Below, one piece after another: positions 49,992-62,200 of a DNA stretch of 64,000 bases; positions within the stretch are counted from its first letter, which is position 1, and each line of letters begins with the position of its first letter. The stretch comes from Balaenoptera acutorostrata (Eukaryota; Chordata; Mammalia; Artiodactyla; Balaenopteridae). Position numbers and translations under genes: made by a program. The DNA lies in the NCBI RefSeq assembly GCF_949987535.1, contig NC_080081.1, positions 66,857,603-66,921,602 on the forward strand, written 5' to 3'. The notes under the pieces were generated by a model that was given only the letters and a program-made list of their open reading frames with translations, did no database searches and had not been told where the DNA came from.

Positions 49992-51157
49992 AAGAGTAGG
50001 AACAGAATTGAGGCTTTTAAAAACATAGCTGTCCTACTCTGGGAATATTGCCAATATTTTGAAATAACTGTAAATGGAAAGTAACCTTTAAAAATTAAAA
50101 ATTTCTAAATTAAAAAAATAGCTGTTCTCATTTCAGGACTTTCCCTAGTTGAGGAACTGACAGAATGAAGGTTTAGAAACACACAGAAAAATCTTCATCA
50201 GAAGGGCATTCCGGCAATTCTCAATCTGCTTTATCCCTACCTCCCACTCCCCCTTGACAAAGGGGAGAAAATTCCATTAACTGGCCCATGTATGGTTTAA
50301 TATCATTAGCAAAGGAAGAGGAAACATTGCAAATGGGTTTATGTTTCATTCGTTTCCTGAGGCTCCTGGCTAGGAACTCAGCTTGTCCTAGGTGTTCCTT
50401 AGTTGTTGAAATCATTCTTGCTTTCTAGGCTGAGATATTTGGAACATTTTGCAGGAAGAAGAAAAGCAGTTGTTTAGTCATCTTCCAAGGGGATGTGTTT
50501 GTTGTAAGTGCTCTGGAGACTCTTTCCAGCCACCACCAGGGAACAATTATTGTTACTGTTGTTTTGAACCTTGCACCTCAGTGACTGGCGGTGCTGGCGT
50601 AAGTGGTATGTGGCCAATATCAAGGGGAAATGGATTTAGAAATTAACTAAACCGGCACTTCCAAAACACGTTGTTTTCATGACTATGGAGGGTCATCTGA
50701 TTCGGAGGGAAAGCAGCTTCCTGTTCCAGGGAAAGACTGTCTATGATCTAGTCGCAAGAAATGATGGAAACAGGAAGTTTTCCTGTTGCTCTTTCCATCA
50801 GAGGTTAGTCCCAAAGTGGAGGCGACATGGTGATCAAGCAGAGGCCAGGAGGAAACAATGGAATCTATGGATTGACAGTACAGAATCAGGAACGGACCTC
50901 GAGTTTGCAAATTTGCAGCAAACTGGAGAAGCATTAGACAAGGGAGAGAAGGGACGTGATGAATGTTTGAACACATCCAATCCCTAAGCAATCTTCTACT
51001 CAGCTGAAACAAGGGGGAAAGACGATACTGTGAAAATTAACCCAGCATTCCCATTTTTAGAAAGAAGACAGCTGAGTCCTGAGAAATACAGCTCAGCTCC
51101 CATTCATGGGAATAATAGTTATGATGTATTAATGCCAGTCGTTATTCTGAGTATTTT

Positions 51158-51274
51158 TTTATTTTGGCAGTGCCGGGTGGCATGTGGGATCTTAGCTCCC
51201 TGACCAGGGATTGAATCCATGCCCCCTGCAGTAGAAGTGTGGAGTCTTAACCACTGGACCGCCAGGGAAGTCCC
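51158..51274 (-). mobile_element. Older short tRNA-Glu-type SINE inside a MIR
   Basis: Complement of the GGGACTTCCCTGGCGGTCCA head with a body of about 115 bp. The 15-bp duplication TATTCTGAGTATTTT is at 51143-51157 and 51275-51289. Confidence 0.88.
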
Positions 51275-51284
51275 TATTCTGAGT

Positions 51285-51500
51285 ATTTTACATGCACTGT
51301 TTCACATATTTGTCACACAGACAACTCTGGTAAAGACCACCATCATGCCCATTTTACAGATGAAAAGAAAAAAAATGAAACATGAAGAGGTTAAGTTACC
51401 CAGTGTCACACAGCTAGTTCATGGTAGAGCCAGGATTTCTTTAAATCCAGGCAGCGTGAGCCCAGAGTCTACTTCTTAACCGCTATGCCTGTAGTATCAT
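51285..51500 (-). mobile_element. MIR SINE
   Basis: The phrases cccattttacagatgaaaag, agtgtcacacagctagttca and ttcttaaccgctatgcct follow the MIR reverse-complement order. Confidence 0.7.
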
Positions 51501-52235
51501 TTGCACATCAAGCCGTAACCAAGGATGTATGAGGAGAAAACAGAGGAAAGTATTTTAAAGCTGAAAGTCTCTGACTCTGTGCATCCATGTGTGTCTGTTT
51601 TAATCTGTTTCTGGTCCCCAGCTTCCTTTCCCCAAGTTCTAATATTCCATATTAATTCTTATAATTACCAACTGTGCATGACAACCCCGCCTGGTTATTA
51701 CCGTAATTTGAGTTTGTGGAGAAGGCAGTTATGATTATCAAGTAGTTGGCAAAAGTAACCCACAATCTGGGAGGTTTTTTCAGATGAAGTTGCTGAGAAG
51801 AAAATAACTACATGGTTGGGAGAAAAGAAAAGACTAGAAAAGACAAGATGAGCTGGGAAATATCAGAGGTTGTTTTGTGTTGTTTTGTTTCCACAAACAA
51901 AATATTATTTGGAATATTGATATGAGAAAGATGAACATCAGAAAATTAGAAGATTGGTGCTTTCGGTATTGGAATGAGTGCAATATTGCCCTTGTTTCTG
52001 AGTAATATGATGAAAGAAAGACTCCTGGGACAGGAGCCCAGGGATCTGGATTCGAGAAAGAACTTTGCCATTTGTGAGCTGTTATCTTTGATAAATTACT
52101 TATTCATGCATTCAGCAAGTGACTGTTGGACGACAGTTATGTGCCTGCATTGTTCTAAATGCTGCAGGTGCTGTGCTAAAAAAAAATAACAGACCTAGCC
52201 AGGCACTCCCCTCATGGAAGTTATAATGTAGGGTA

Positions 52236-52460
52236 GGAGTCAGCAAACATTTTCTGTAAAGGGAAAGATAGTAAATATGTTAGGTTTTGCAGGCTATACA
52301 GTCTCTATAGCAACTACTCAATAGGTAGGTATAGTGCAAAAGTGACCAAAGACAATATAGAAACAAACAGACGTGGCCGTGTTCCAATAACGTTTTATTT
52401 ACAAAAATTGATGGTAGAGCAAATTTGCCCAGCCGGCTATAGTTACCCAACCCCTGGTCT
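52236..52460. mobile_element. MER3-like hAT DNA element within an L2
   Basis: gtcagcaaacattttctgta, gtgttccaataacgttttat and agttacccaacccctg match a family I recall as MER3. L2-like sequence (52090-52230 and 52465-52770) lies on both sides. Confidence 0.55.
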
Positions 52461-53029
52461 AGAGGAAGAAACAAACATGAACCAAAGAATTATGCATATG
52501 GTAACATGCAAAGGCCCTGTGGCACAGAAGACACATATAGGTTAGTGGGATTGACAGTAGGCCAATGGGGCTCTTGCTAAGTGCGTGAGGGGAGTACCAT
52601 GTGAGTGAGGCTGGAAAGGGAAGGAGAAACAGACTAGCAGGTCCTTTAGGATACTTAGGATTCTCATCTTTACATATTAATGATTGGCAGTCATTGGATT
52701 ATTTTAAGCAGGATGGAGATATGATCAGATTTGAGTTTCAAAAGATCACTCACTGCAGTGTGTAAAATGCATCGGATGAAATTTTCTCATCTGAAACATA
52801 AGGATGGAGATACGTGCCGTGTGTATCGGACAGTTCATAATGATAAACAAGTTACACACATTGCATAGAAGTGTTTTACAAAATATAAATTGTATAGAAA
52901 ACTACATAGTAATGTTTTACAAGAAGCAACACAGTCAGAAGTTCATATACGTAGTTTTGAGTTCTCTCTATGAACAATGGCAGCCTGAACGCATGAAGGA
53001 GATCATTTTGTTTATGTTAACAGGTTTCC

Positions 53030-53041
53030 TTCACCAGGGAA
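53030..53041 (+). promoter_or_regulatory. Olf-1/EBF-like site upstream of STOML3
   Basis: TTCACCAGGGAA matches the consensus YTCCCYRGGGAR at 11 of 12 positions, 162 bp before the start codon. EBF factors drive olfactory neuron genes. A second 11/12 match, CTCCCCAGAGAA, is at 53220-53231 inside coding exon 1. Confidence 0.4.
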
Positions 53042-53202
53042 ACTACTCCTTAGGGTGCTCACGAAAGAAGAGGAGCTTCTCTCACTCTCATTCCGTCTCT
53101 CTGCCCTTCCTTCTCCGAAGCACATCTGGGTGCTGCCTGGAGCCCAGGTCTGGCTCCAAACCTATACATATTTGCCAAGTATAGAAGCTTCTCAAGAATG
53201 AG

Positions 53203-53254
53203 ATGGATCCTGGGGCATCCTCCCCAGAGAAACAGGATAAAGAGAATTTAGTGG
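53203..53254 (+). CDS. STOML3: STOML3 coding exon 1
   Basis: The exon runs from MDPGASSPEKQDKENLV to donor GTGG|gtaagt, ending in phase 1. The 5' edge of the exon is not visible. Confidence 0.9.
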
Positions 53255-56200
53255 GTAAGTTCCTTTTTTCCTGCCTTAAGTTTGTTTTATGTATATTAAG
53301 CAAAGTGAGAGTTGTATCGTTATAGAGAGCAAGCAAGCACGAGGTGGATTAATACATTATTGAGATTGGCTTCAATTTCATTTAGAGCCCAGGATTTTGG
53401 ATTCATTGCTTATCGTGGTTTTATTTGCTTCTTGAAGAGCAGTCTATGACATGCCCTTTTTCTTAAGTGTTAGATAGAATTTGTGTTTACCTTTGTATTC
53501 ATATTTTTTGCGTTAACCAGCAAAGACATGTTGAACAAGCTAAAATTTATCCAGTTTCAAATATCATCTGATGGTGCTATGATTAAATAGAAAAGCTGGT
53601 TTGAGGTACACCATGTTTGATACATGGAGAGAAGTTGAAGAAAAGAAAACTTAGCCTGTAATTACCAACTGCCTCCGTGAATGTTAATGGCTCTTCTGTA
53701 TTGTAAAGCATTTTGCTCACGTTATATTTTTAAACGTTACAATAATTCTGAGGTAGATTTTTTTATAACCTCATTTTATGGTGGAGAAAATTGAGTCTTG
53801 GAGAGTTTAAAAACTTGTTGAAAGTCCAGAAGGTGATGATGATGGTGGTGGTGGTGGTGTATGTGTGTGTGTCCTAACCCGTGCTCTGTACTTTATGTTG
53901 CTAAAGAAGTCATAGCGCAGGTTAGAAATAGAGAGCGCATTTGGCATTATTAGCTTGTAAAAGAAAGTATACATTTAAAGGTATCTACCTGGATTGAAAA
54001 AGAAACCTTTCTCGTGAAGTTGGCCTAGCAACATGGATATATTGGAGACAGTGAACATCATTTGGAAGGTACAAGTGGGGGGTCTCTTCAAGGGTACCCT
54101 TGATTATCTTTTTAAACAAGAAGTTTCATGAGACTTTTTAGTTTCCGTTTAACAGGTTGAGACATCAACTGGATAAATGGCACGATTGAAGCTGTATCAC
54201 CAGCGAAATATTTTAAAGTGCTCATGGGTTTACTTGGTTTTGGTTTTTGACTATAATGAAAATCCCGCACTATCACAGAACAAACCAAAATGGGGCTTAT
54301 TATGTTACAACTTCTGATTTCATATGCTTTAGGCAGTTTATGAGATGCAAATCAGTCTTTCTCTGAGATTTGTGGGATAAGTTTGCCCTTGCCCTCCTCC
54401 ATCTTGGACACATTAACAAGACAACATCATTTGGTCCTTCAAGCTGTACAGAAATTTCGGTACCTACTGAAGTTAGGCTCCTACTGGCCCACGGAGACTG
54501 GGAGCTAGGGTTGCTATCTACCTGATGATTACCTTTCAAGAGGACGGCTCCCAGGTCCTTGAGAAAGATAGTCCCAGATCGTAAAACTAGCAAGAGGCTT
54601 TTAAAAAGACTTACATCTCAAAGGGGCAGAGAAAGGATTTACAAAGGTAAGTGTGCTAAAGGAAATGCTCAAGGAAAATGGAAATCTCTTTAATGGCAAG
54701 GCAAGCTGAAGGAAACGTTAAGACCTCTAGGAAAACCCTAGTCAGTGGCCTGGCTGATTAGAAGGCCTCCTGATGTGGCTAATAATTCCTTTACATGTAA
54801 TTTATTTAACTCTCACAACTAGTTATTATTGGGTTAACAGAAGGAAAATAAGACCTCAGCAGGTTGAGTGACTCATGAGATGTCATCTAGCTTTCAAATG
54901 GCGGTGTCTCAATTAGAACGCAGGGTCCCCCGACCCAGGACCTGCACTTTCCATCCCTGTGAGGCATTGTCGCCTGTCTGTCCCTAGGCTGGCTGTGCTA
55001 AAGCTCTTCCCTCCTCTCTGTCCTCTTCTTTCTGAGAATGCAGAACAAGCAGTGAGTTTCCCATCTTCAATGCTAGCCTGCCCGTAGGTATCCTCTGGTC
55101 TCCGTGTGAATCATTTATTGAGGTATGAGATACATACAATAAAGTGCACAAGTCTTAAGTGCTTGGCTTGACAGACTGAATACACAACAGACAAAGGCTG
55201 GACCATATCTAAAAATAGAATTCTGACCACCAACCTGCAGCAACCAGCCCAGAAAACCAACCTTTTATCTACAATAATCAGCCCAGGAAGCCAGCCTGCT
55301 TGATGTCAGATTCTCAGGAAACCACATTGTTATCAGAAGCTACATAATCACTTCTGTAACATTCAGCCCCAAATGGCCGGGACTTGATTAACAACTGACA
55401 GCTCCCCTGCTTTTTGTCCCCGATTCCAACTTAGGTCCAACAAAAGAAAACCAAGCGGGTACCCCTACGCCAATCACGTAGGATGCTCTGCTTCTATTTT
55501 GTCCGTCTACAGCTTCTCTAGGCCAACAGCCTCCAATCAGGGCACACCTGAAGCCTTCCCCCTTTTTCCACCATAAAGCTTCCCCACTCCTCTGCCTGCC
55601 TTTGAGTCTCTGCCAAAACACAAGTGATAGAGGCTGACTCTTTTGTGAGAGCCGGAATAAATACCCTTTGCTTTTCTAGCTGGCTGGTCTTTGTTTATTG
55701 CCACAGGCTCAATATGTGTAAGTCTATGCAGTCACCACCCAGATCAAGATATGGAACATTTCCAGCACCCTACAAAGCTTCCTTATCTCTTCCCAGATAA
55801 TACCCAACTGACAAAACTCCACCCACTACCTAGAGACAGTACTACTCTGACTTCAGACATAATAGATTAATTTTGCCTCTTCTTGAACGAAATGATACAA
55901 TACGAGATCATACGGTATGTACTCTTATACGTGGAATCAAAAAGTGTGTACTCTTGTGTCTGGCTTATTTTGCCCAATATGTTGTCTATGAGATTCATCC
56001 ATATTTTGAATACTGTATAGCAGTAACCTTGCCTTTTTTCTTCCTGAGTAATCTTTTCTATGAACATACCACAACTTTATTTATTCATTCTACTGTTGTT
56101 GGGTTTGGATGGTTCTTCATTTCTTGGATTTTACGAACAAAATTGCAATAAACATTCCTGAATATGTTTTTCACTGTTATCAGCACTCATTTCTCTGAGA

Positions 56201-59200
56201 TATTACTTAGAAGTTGAATACTGAGTCATAAAGTAAGTGTGTGTTTGGCTTTAATAGATACTTCCAAATAGTTTTTCAAGATAATTGTATCAATTCGCAA
56301 ACATGAGAATTCCCATTGCTCCACACCCTTGCTAAAATGTGGCATCGTCAGTCTTTAGCATTTGCCATTCCGGAAGCTGTGTATTTTTATCTCATTGTGG
56401 TTTTCATTTTCATTTCCCTGATGTGTAATGTACATCATTCAGTTTTGGTATTTTAAACACTGCCCTGTTACCTAAATGGTTATTTCTGCTTCGAGAGGAA
56501 ATGACTATTTACAGTAACACAGATCTGTGGGCATGGATTGCATGTAGAATTGATCTAATATTTAAATACTGTTGATCAAGCCAAAGTTGGGAAATAAGCC
56601 ACCAAGTCACCTAGTCTGTTTTATTTCCTAAAATTCATTTCCACTTCTAAAGCTATCTAAGTGGAGTTAGTGATCTAGAATATTCTTCCTTATTTCCTAG
56701 CCTCACACGAGCTACAGATCTTGCCTTGAGTGTTTATCCCTAGTCCTAGAGGGCATTTAAGTCTCCTCTGGTGCTATGGGCTGCATCTAAGCTCCAGGAA
56801 CAAAGCCCCAGAGGCGTGCCTCGACAAATGAAGCTTAGTTTTGCCTCACTGCCTAAGACTGTGGAACTTGTGGGTACCACTTTACCTAAAGAGAGATTGA
56901 GATGATGGTGACAACACTGACCAGGAAGTTTTCTGGCTGCAAAATGCAGGGTTGGCCTCAGTTATCTTTAAAGTCCTTCCAACTGAAGTCCCAGAGTCCT
57001 TCTCCCCAGTGCCAGCAGCGCTGGGCCTCAGGTTCTGTGCATTATGGCTCACCTTTCATTTTGCAGATTGAGGGAAAGATGTTCCAGCTCTTGTTGGAAA
57101 GTTCCCCATCTTATTCTCTTTTGTATCTGCAGCTCTAGCACAGTGTGCCTGGCATATAAACTGGTAAAATATCTGTTCAGTGGATGAATGAGAAACCGGT
57201 GGGCAATTTTCCAGGGGTGACAAAGTCCATTTCTCTACCAGGAAGTAATATGATGATGGCTTTATGGTATGGTGACAATTACCCATAGAAAACACCCATC
57301 CATGGATGTGGATAAAGCAGGAGATGATCAGATGAGCTCAGGGCTTCATGGCTAACAGAGAGGGTGTGTGGCCCATTTTCTTCCCATCGTCCCCTCCAGG
57401 GAATGGCTCAGGGAAGTCTCTGGAAGAATCCTTGTGTAGGTTGAGGTAAAGGGAGATTTCTGAAGAGCCTTTGTCATACGATCCCAGTATTTCCTTTGAA
57501 TTGGAATTGGAATCCTCAAATCCAATTCTCAGCGCAGCACCCACAGTTTTAACTGCAGGCGAGGTGGGGCGGGGCAAGGCTGGCTGAAAGATCTGCTCTG
57601 CAGGAAGCTGCAGAAGCAGCGTTTTGTGCTCGCTGCTCACAAGGCAGAGCTGCTGAGCCCTGCGGGGAAGCCGACAGTCCCACTTTCACCGGCAGCTAAC
57701 GACACCCCCAGGCTCCACCCATCCTCCCAGCAGCAGCGGCCTGGCTAATTCTAATGCTCAGGTGTAAATCTTGGAAGATTAATCGTGTCCTCATCTCTGG
57801 TCTCTCTCTGCACATTTAGTACTTAACAGAGCCTCGCTCACAGGTAATGATGCTATAGGGCTGGGTGGGACTGCAGAGGAGCTCCCGGAGGTCAGGGCAG
57901 TTTTCTCTGCGACAGCACTTGCTTTTGCAGCTTGGTGTTAAGGCTGTAGCTAGTCTGGACATGTCTAGGGCTTGCTCAGGGCATAAAGCATAGCTGATGT
58001 CCTTGTTGGAGTCCCAGCTGCCTGTGTGTGCAGCAGTGCTAATGTCACAGCCCCCAGCACCCCAAAGTTCCTGAACACCAAATGCGGCCGTGTCAGCAGG
58101 GAGGGAACACACCAGAGGGCTCAAGAACTGTGCTGCCTTCCCAATGCTTTCCTCAAGATGCAGAGTGTCTGGGAGAGGCGTGTACAAGCACAGCTATTGC
58201 AGCCTTGTTTGTAAAGGCAAAATTGCAAGTAACCATAATATCCACCAATAGGAGAATGGCTGAATAAACTGAGTCACAAATTTAGGATAGGAGGCAACAA
58301 TGAAGAAGAATGAGGTGGATCCAGTTGTATTGACATGGAAATATCTCCCAAACACATTCAGTTAAAAAAAGTAGAAACTTACAGTGTGATGTCTTTTCTC
58401 ACAAAATCTACAAATCGAAACCAAGTGTTTTCTAATTGTAGATACATGTATGTAAATACATAGGAATGGGTCTATAAGGACATACACCAAGTTGATAACT
58501 ATGGAAACATTCTAGATAAAAGTGGACTGAGGAGAGGATGATTGGGGGGATTTTAATTTTATCTGTATTTCTTGGATTTTTTTTTTTTAACAGTGAGAAT
58601 GTATATACAAGCTGTGTTATTACTAATAATTTTAAAAAGCGCTAATAAATAAAATACAACAAAGATCCCATGAGAAGGCACAAAATGTCTTTTCATCCTG
58701 CATAATAATAGTCTGATCACCTCAATGTGGTCCAAAGTTATGGAAGGTGATATTTTGGGAATTTAAACTTTGGTGTATGCAGGCAAGTCCTTATTGTCAT
58801 TGAGTATATCTTTATGTATATTTAAAGCCTGTAAAAGGACATTTGCACTCAAAACGTTTTAATATGAAATATGTATCTAAAACTTAGATACTTTTCATCT
58901 GTCAGAATATCACAACTGAGAAGACTGAAAATATCTAGTGAGGACAGGGCATGTGGGAATAGGCACAGAGTACAAACTCTTTGAAGGGCACTTACCATCT
59001 AACAAAATTGTAAATACTGATCCCTTTGACCTAACACTTCCACTGCCAGGAATTCATCCTACACAAGTGCACAAAAACACACATTAAAAAGGGCTCATCA
59101 CAGCATTATCTGTAAGAGCAAAACCCTAGAACCCTTGTAAATATTCATAAATTTCTGTTCGCCAATGAACCCGTTGCAGTAAAATGGATAAGTGAGGCTG

Positions 59201-62200
59201 AATTTGAGGTGGTATCAATGAGGCTTAGTGACTTCTGTAGTTGGATAGGGAAGAGGCAATGGTGACCCTGTGTCTCTAACCTGGACAACCATGCGGATGG
59301 TTAAGTACGGATGGTTAAGACATTAACTGAGATAGACGCATAATAGCATAAGGTGTTCGTGGATCATCTGAGTAGAGCTATCTAGCAAATGTGATTAGTT
59401 CTAGTGCTTGTGTGGAGAATGTGAAATCAATTGGAGGAAGTGTACGGGTGAGGATGGGGCTGGTTGTCAAGGAGAAGAGAACCAAGAAGCAGCAAGGATT
59501 GAAAATAAGGTGAAATAGTGAATATAAAGAATTCTAAAGTATCTATCAATCTGTAAAATGGGAATAAGTGTAGTAATATACATTTACTAAGGTAGATATT
59601 AATGTTTGGTCTAGGTGCCTTATATAAATAATCTCATTTAATCCTCATCGGATCCTTCAAGGTAGGTAGTGTCTATCCCCATCCTACAGATGAAGAAATG
59701 GAGGCTCAGAAAGATCGAGTGGCTTTCCTGAGGCCACCACACTGGTAAGTTAAAGACGCTCATAGAAACTCAAACGTAAGCACTCTGGAAAATGTTTTTC
59801 CTTGTGTTCTATTGACTTGTTTGGGGATAAGAGTACCTACCTATCCGCCCCAAAGGTTGCCTTGACTTCCCCTGGAGAATTCTGGGGGCCCAGAAATCTG
59901 TCTTTTAAAATGACACCCTGATGATCCTGAGGTGGGTAGTTTTATGTGTTTTGAGAATAATAAACCATGGCAGCCCTATGTAAATGTAATGGTAATTACT
60001 GTTATTGATTGCTCTGAGACTTTTCTTGGAAGGGACAGGTCAGTTTTCATCTAAAAACCTGAAGGAATATTTTCCGTGTGTGTGTGTGTGTGTGTGCGCG
60101 TGTGTGTGGTGTTTACTGCAATCACGCCTGTGTGTGGATTCAGGTTGCTTCCTCAGCCCCATCCTGGCTTAGCCAGCCTTCTGGATGGTTTCCTCATCCA
60201 CGCAGCTGAATCGCTTTCCTAAGAACCATGTCAGTTACAGAATTGCCTCCTCATTTCCTAGGCATCAAGAGTAAAGGGCTTGGTGTATGTGGCTGGATCC
60301 TGTTTTCATTTTCTTTCCTGTTGATGATCATTACTTTCCCTATCTCCATATGGATGTGCTTGAAGGTAATACCCTGGGGAATAAACTGGGCTCTCTCTAT
60401 GAGCTGATGAATCATTAAGACTAAATGCTCTCCCTTAATCTCTTAGATCATTAAGGAGTATGAACGTGCTGTTGTATTGCGACTGGGACGCATCCAAGGT
60501 GACAAAGCCAAAGGGCCAGGTATGACACTGCGGCTGCTCGTGACAAGGATCACGGGCACCTATTACTGCTACTACTGCTACCAAAAATTTTCTCTGGCAA
60601 CATTTATTGAAAAAAAATAAAATCACAGGAAGCTGGAGCCCTTGCCTTTCTGTACAATTGAAGGATCTTGTCCTCTTACTTGAGTTAACAGGAGTGATCA
60701 CTAGACCATTAGCTGGAGAGATTTGGAATCTGGATCAGCGTTCTAACACTCCCTCTGAGAGTTTCAGTGAATGTGAACAAAGAGTGGCTCTGGTTACATT
60801 GGCTGGGTGTCCCTCATTACCAGGGCCACTAAGAGAATGAAAGAAGAATGAAGGGAGGGAGTAAATGGCCAAGGTAGACAATTAAGTTACTCAGGGAGAG
60901 GATTCCGGGAGCTGGTTTTTGATTCTCACTCTTTGAAAGAGCCAATGGAAAAGTCAAATGTAATGTCCTCTCTTGACAAGTAGATTAAGAGCAACATAGG
61001 GCTGGAAGCCATTTGACAATTCCTTTCGTCAAATGTGGTCTTTATTTCCATCCTTTCTCTACAGCCTCAGAATAAAAAATGTCCCAAACTGTTCATATCA
61101 TAAAAGGATGGGATTTTCTTTTGTGGGAGCAAGGAGTATCGGTACTAAAAGTCCTCAGGAGTAAGACACTGATTTACTACTCATAACTTCTCTTGTGTAT
61201 ATTTTGTTGAACCCTATGAAATTGCTAATGTTTGGTTTCGACCCACCAAAATGGCAATTTCATACGATAGGTTCTAATTTTCTTGACAGGGGAGGCTCTC
61301 CAAACAGCATCTTGGAAGGCACATGGAAGAGAATGGTTATTTGCTATACTTCTCTAATAACATTTGATTTCTGTCCCCTAATGTGATGTATTTAAGTAAA
61401 ATCATTCTCCCTCCAACTGCGCTGTAGGATCTCTGGGGGGAAGGAACTTCCTTATTCACTCTGTGCGCTTTGCACTTGGCCATGTACTACGGTAGGCACT
61501 CAGGTATCTGTTACATTTTTAAACATATGAGAAACTTCCAAAGGGGAAGCTTGTTATGGAGACTTGGCCATTTCAAGTAGTATTGATATAATCCTACTTG
61601 TCTAATAAGGAACCTAAGAGAAAGAGGGCAAAAATTGCTTATTATGGATATTTTTATGAGTTTGTCCAAATAGAGGTGTTAGAATTATCCAAGTGAGAAG
61701 TACCAGAACAAAGTTAACCCCTTCCTGGTCATGTTTCACCTGGTGAAGCCAAGATTATAAATTAGAATAAAATTGGATTTGAGAGAGGTCAAATAGCTAT
61801 AACTTGCAGGACTCTAGAGAAAAGTCTCTTTTCAATGAATTTTCCCAGAAGAGTTCACCACTAAATCTCCCAGGATAACTAATCTCGTCATACATGTATC
61901 TGGGGCTAAGGAGTTACCTCAGAATGTCATAAGAGCCGGAGGGAAACAGGCCAAATTGCTAATGGAAAACATCTCCACTTCTGTAAATTATTCTTTAATA
62001 ATAAAAGTATTCATAACAAGAACTGCTACTTTTGAGCACTGAATACATGCCTGGCACTATGTTTAGTATTTTATTTCATTATCATGTTGACACATGCTTA
62101 ATCTTCACCACCATCTTATAGATATTAGGTGACTGAAGCTCAGGAAAATTAGATAAATGTTCGCAGGTCACAAGCTAGTAAGTGGTAGGGCTGGAACTTA

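Larger units (their letters stand above)
49131..53029. other. Intergenic, upstream of STOML3
   Basis: Two SINEs (49659-49991 and 51158-51274), a MIR around 51285-51500 and an L2 split by a MER3-like DNA element (52090-52770). The rest, including 50100-51100, shows no gene-like feature beyond short chance frames. Confidence 0.55.
53255..60261. other. STOML3: STOML3 intron 1
   Basis: It holds MIR segments (53690-53900, 54770-54990, 59580-59760, all minus), a GAT/GGT/GT repeat (53826-53871), an L1 split by a solo LTR (55110-56460), L1 3' remnants in plus orientation (58170-58640 and 58880-59190) and a GT repeat (60076-60110). 56500-58170 shows only an L2-like end near 57125-57195. Confidence 0.5.
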
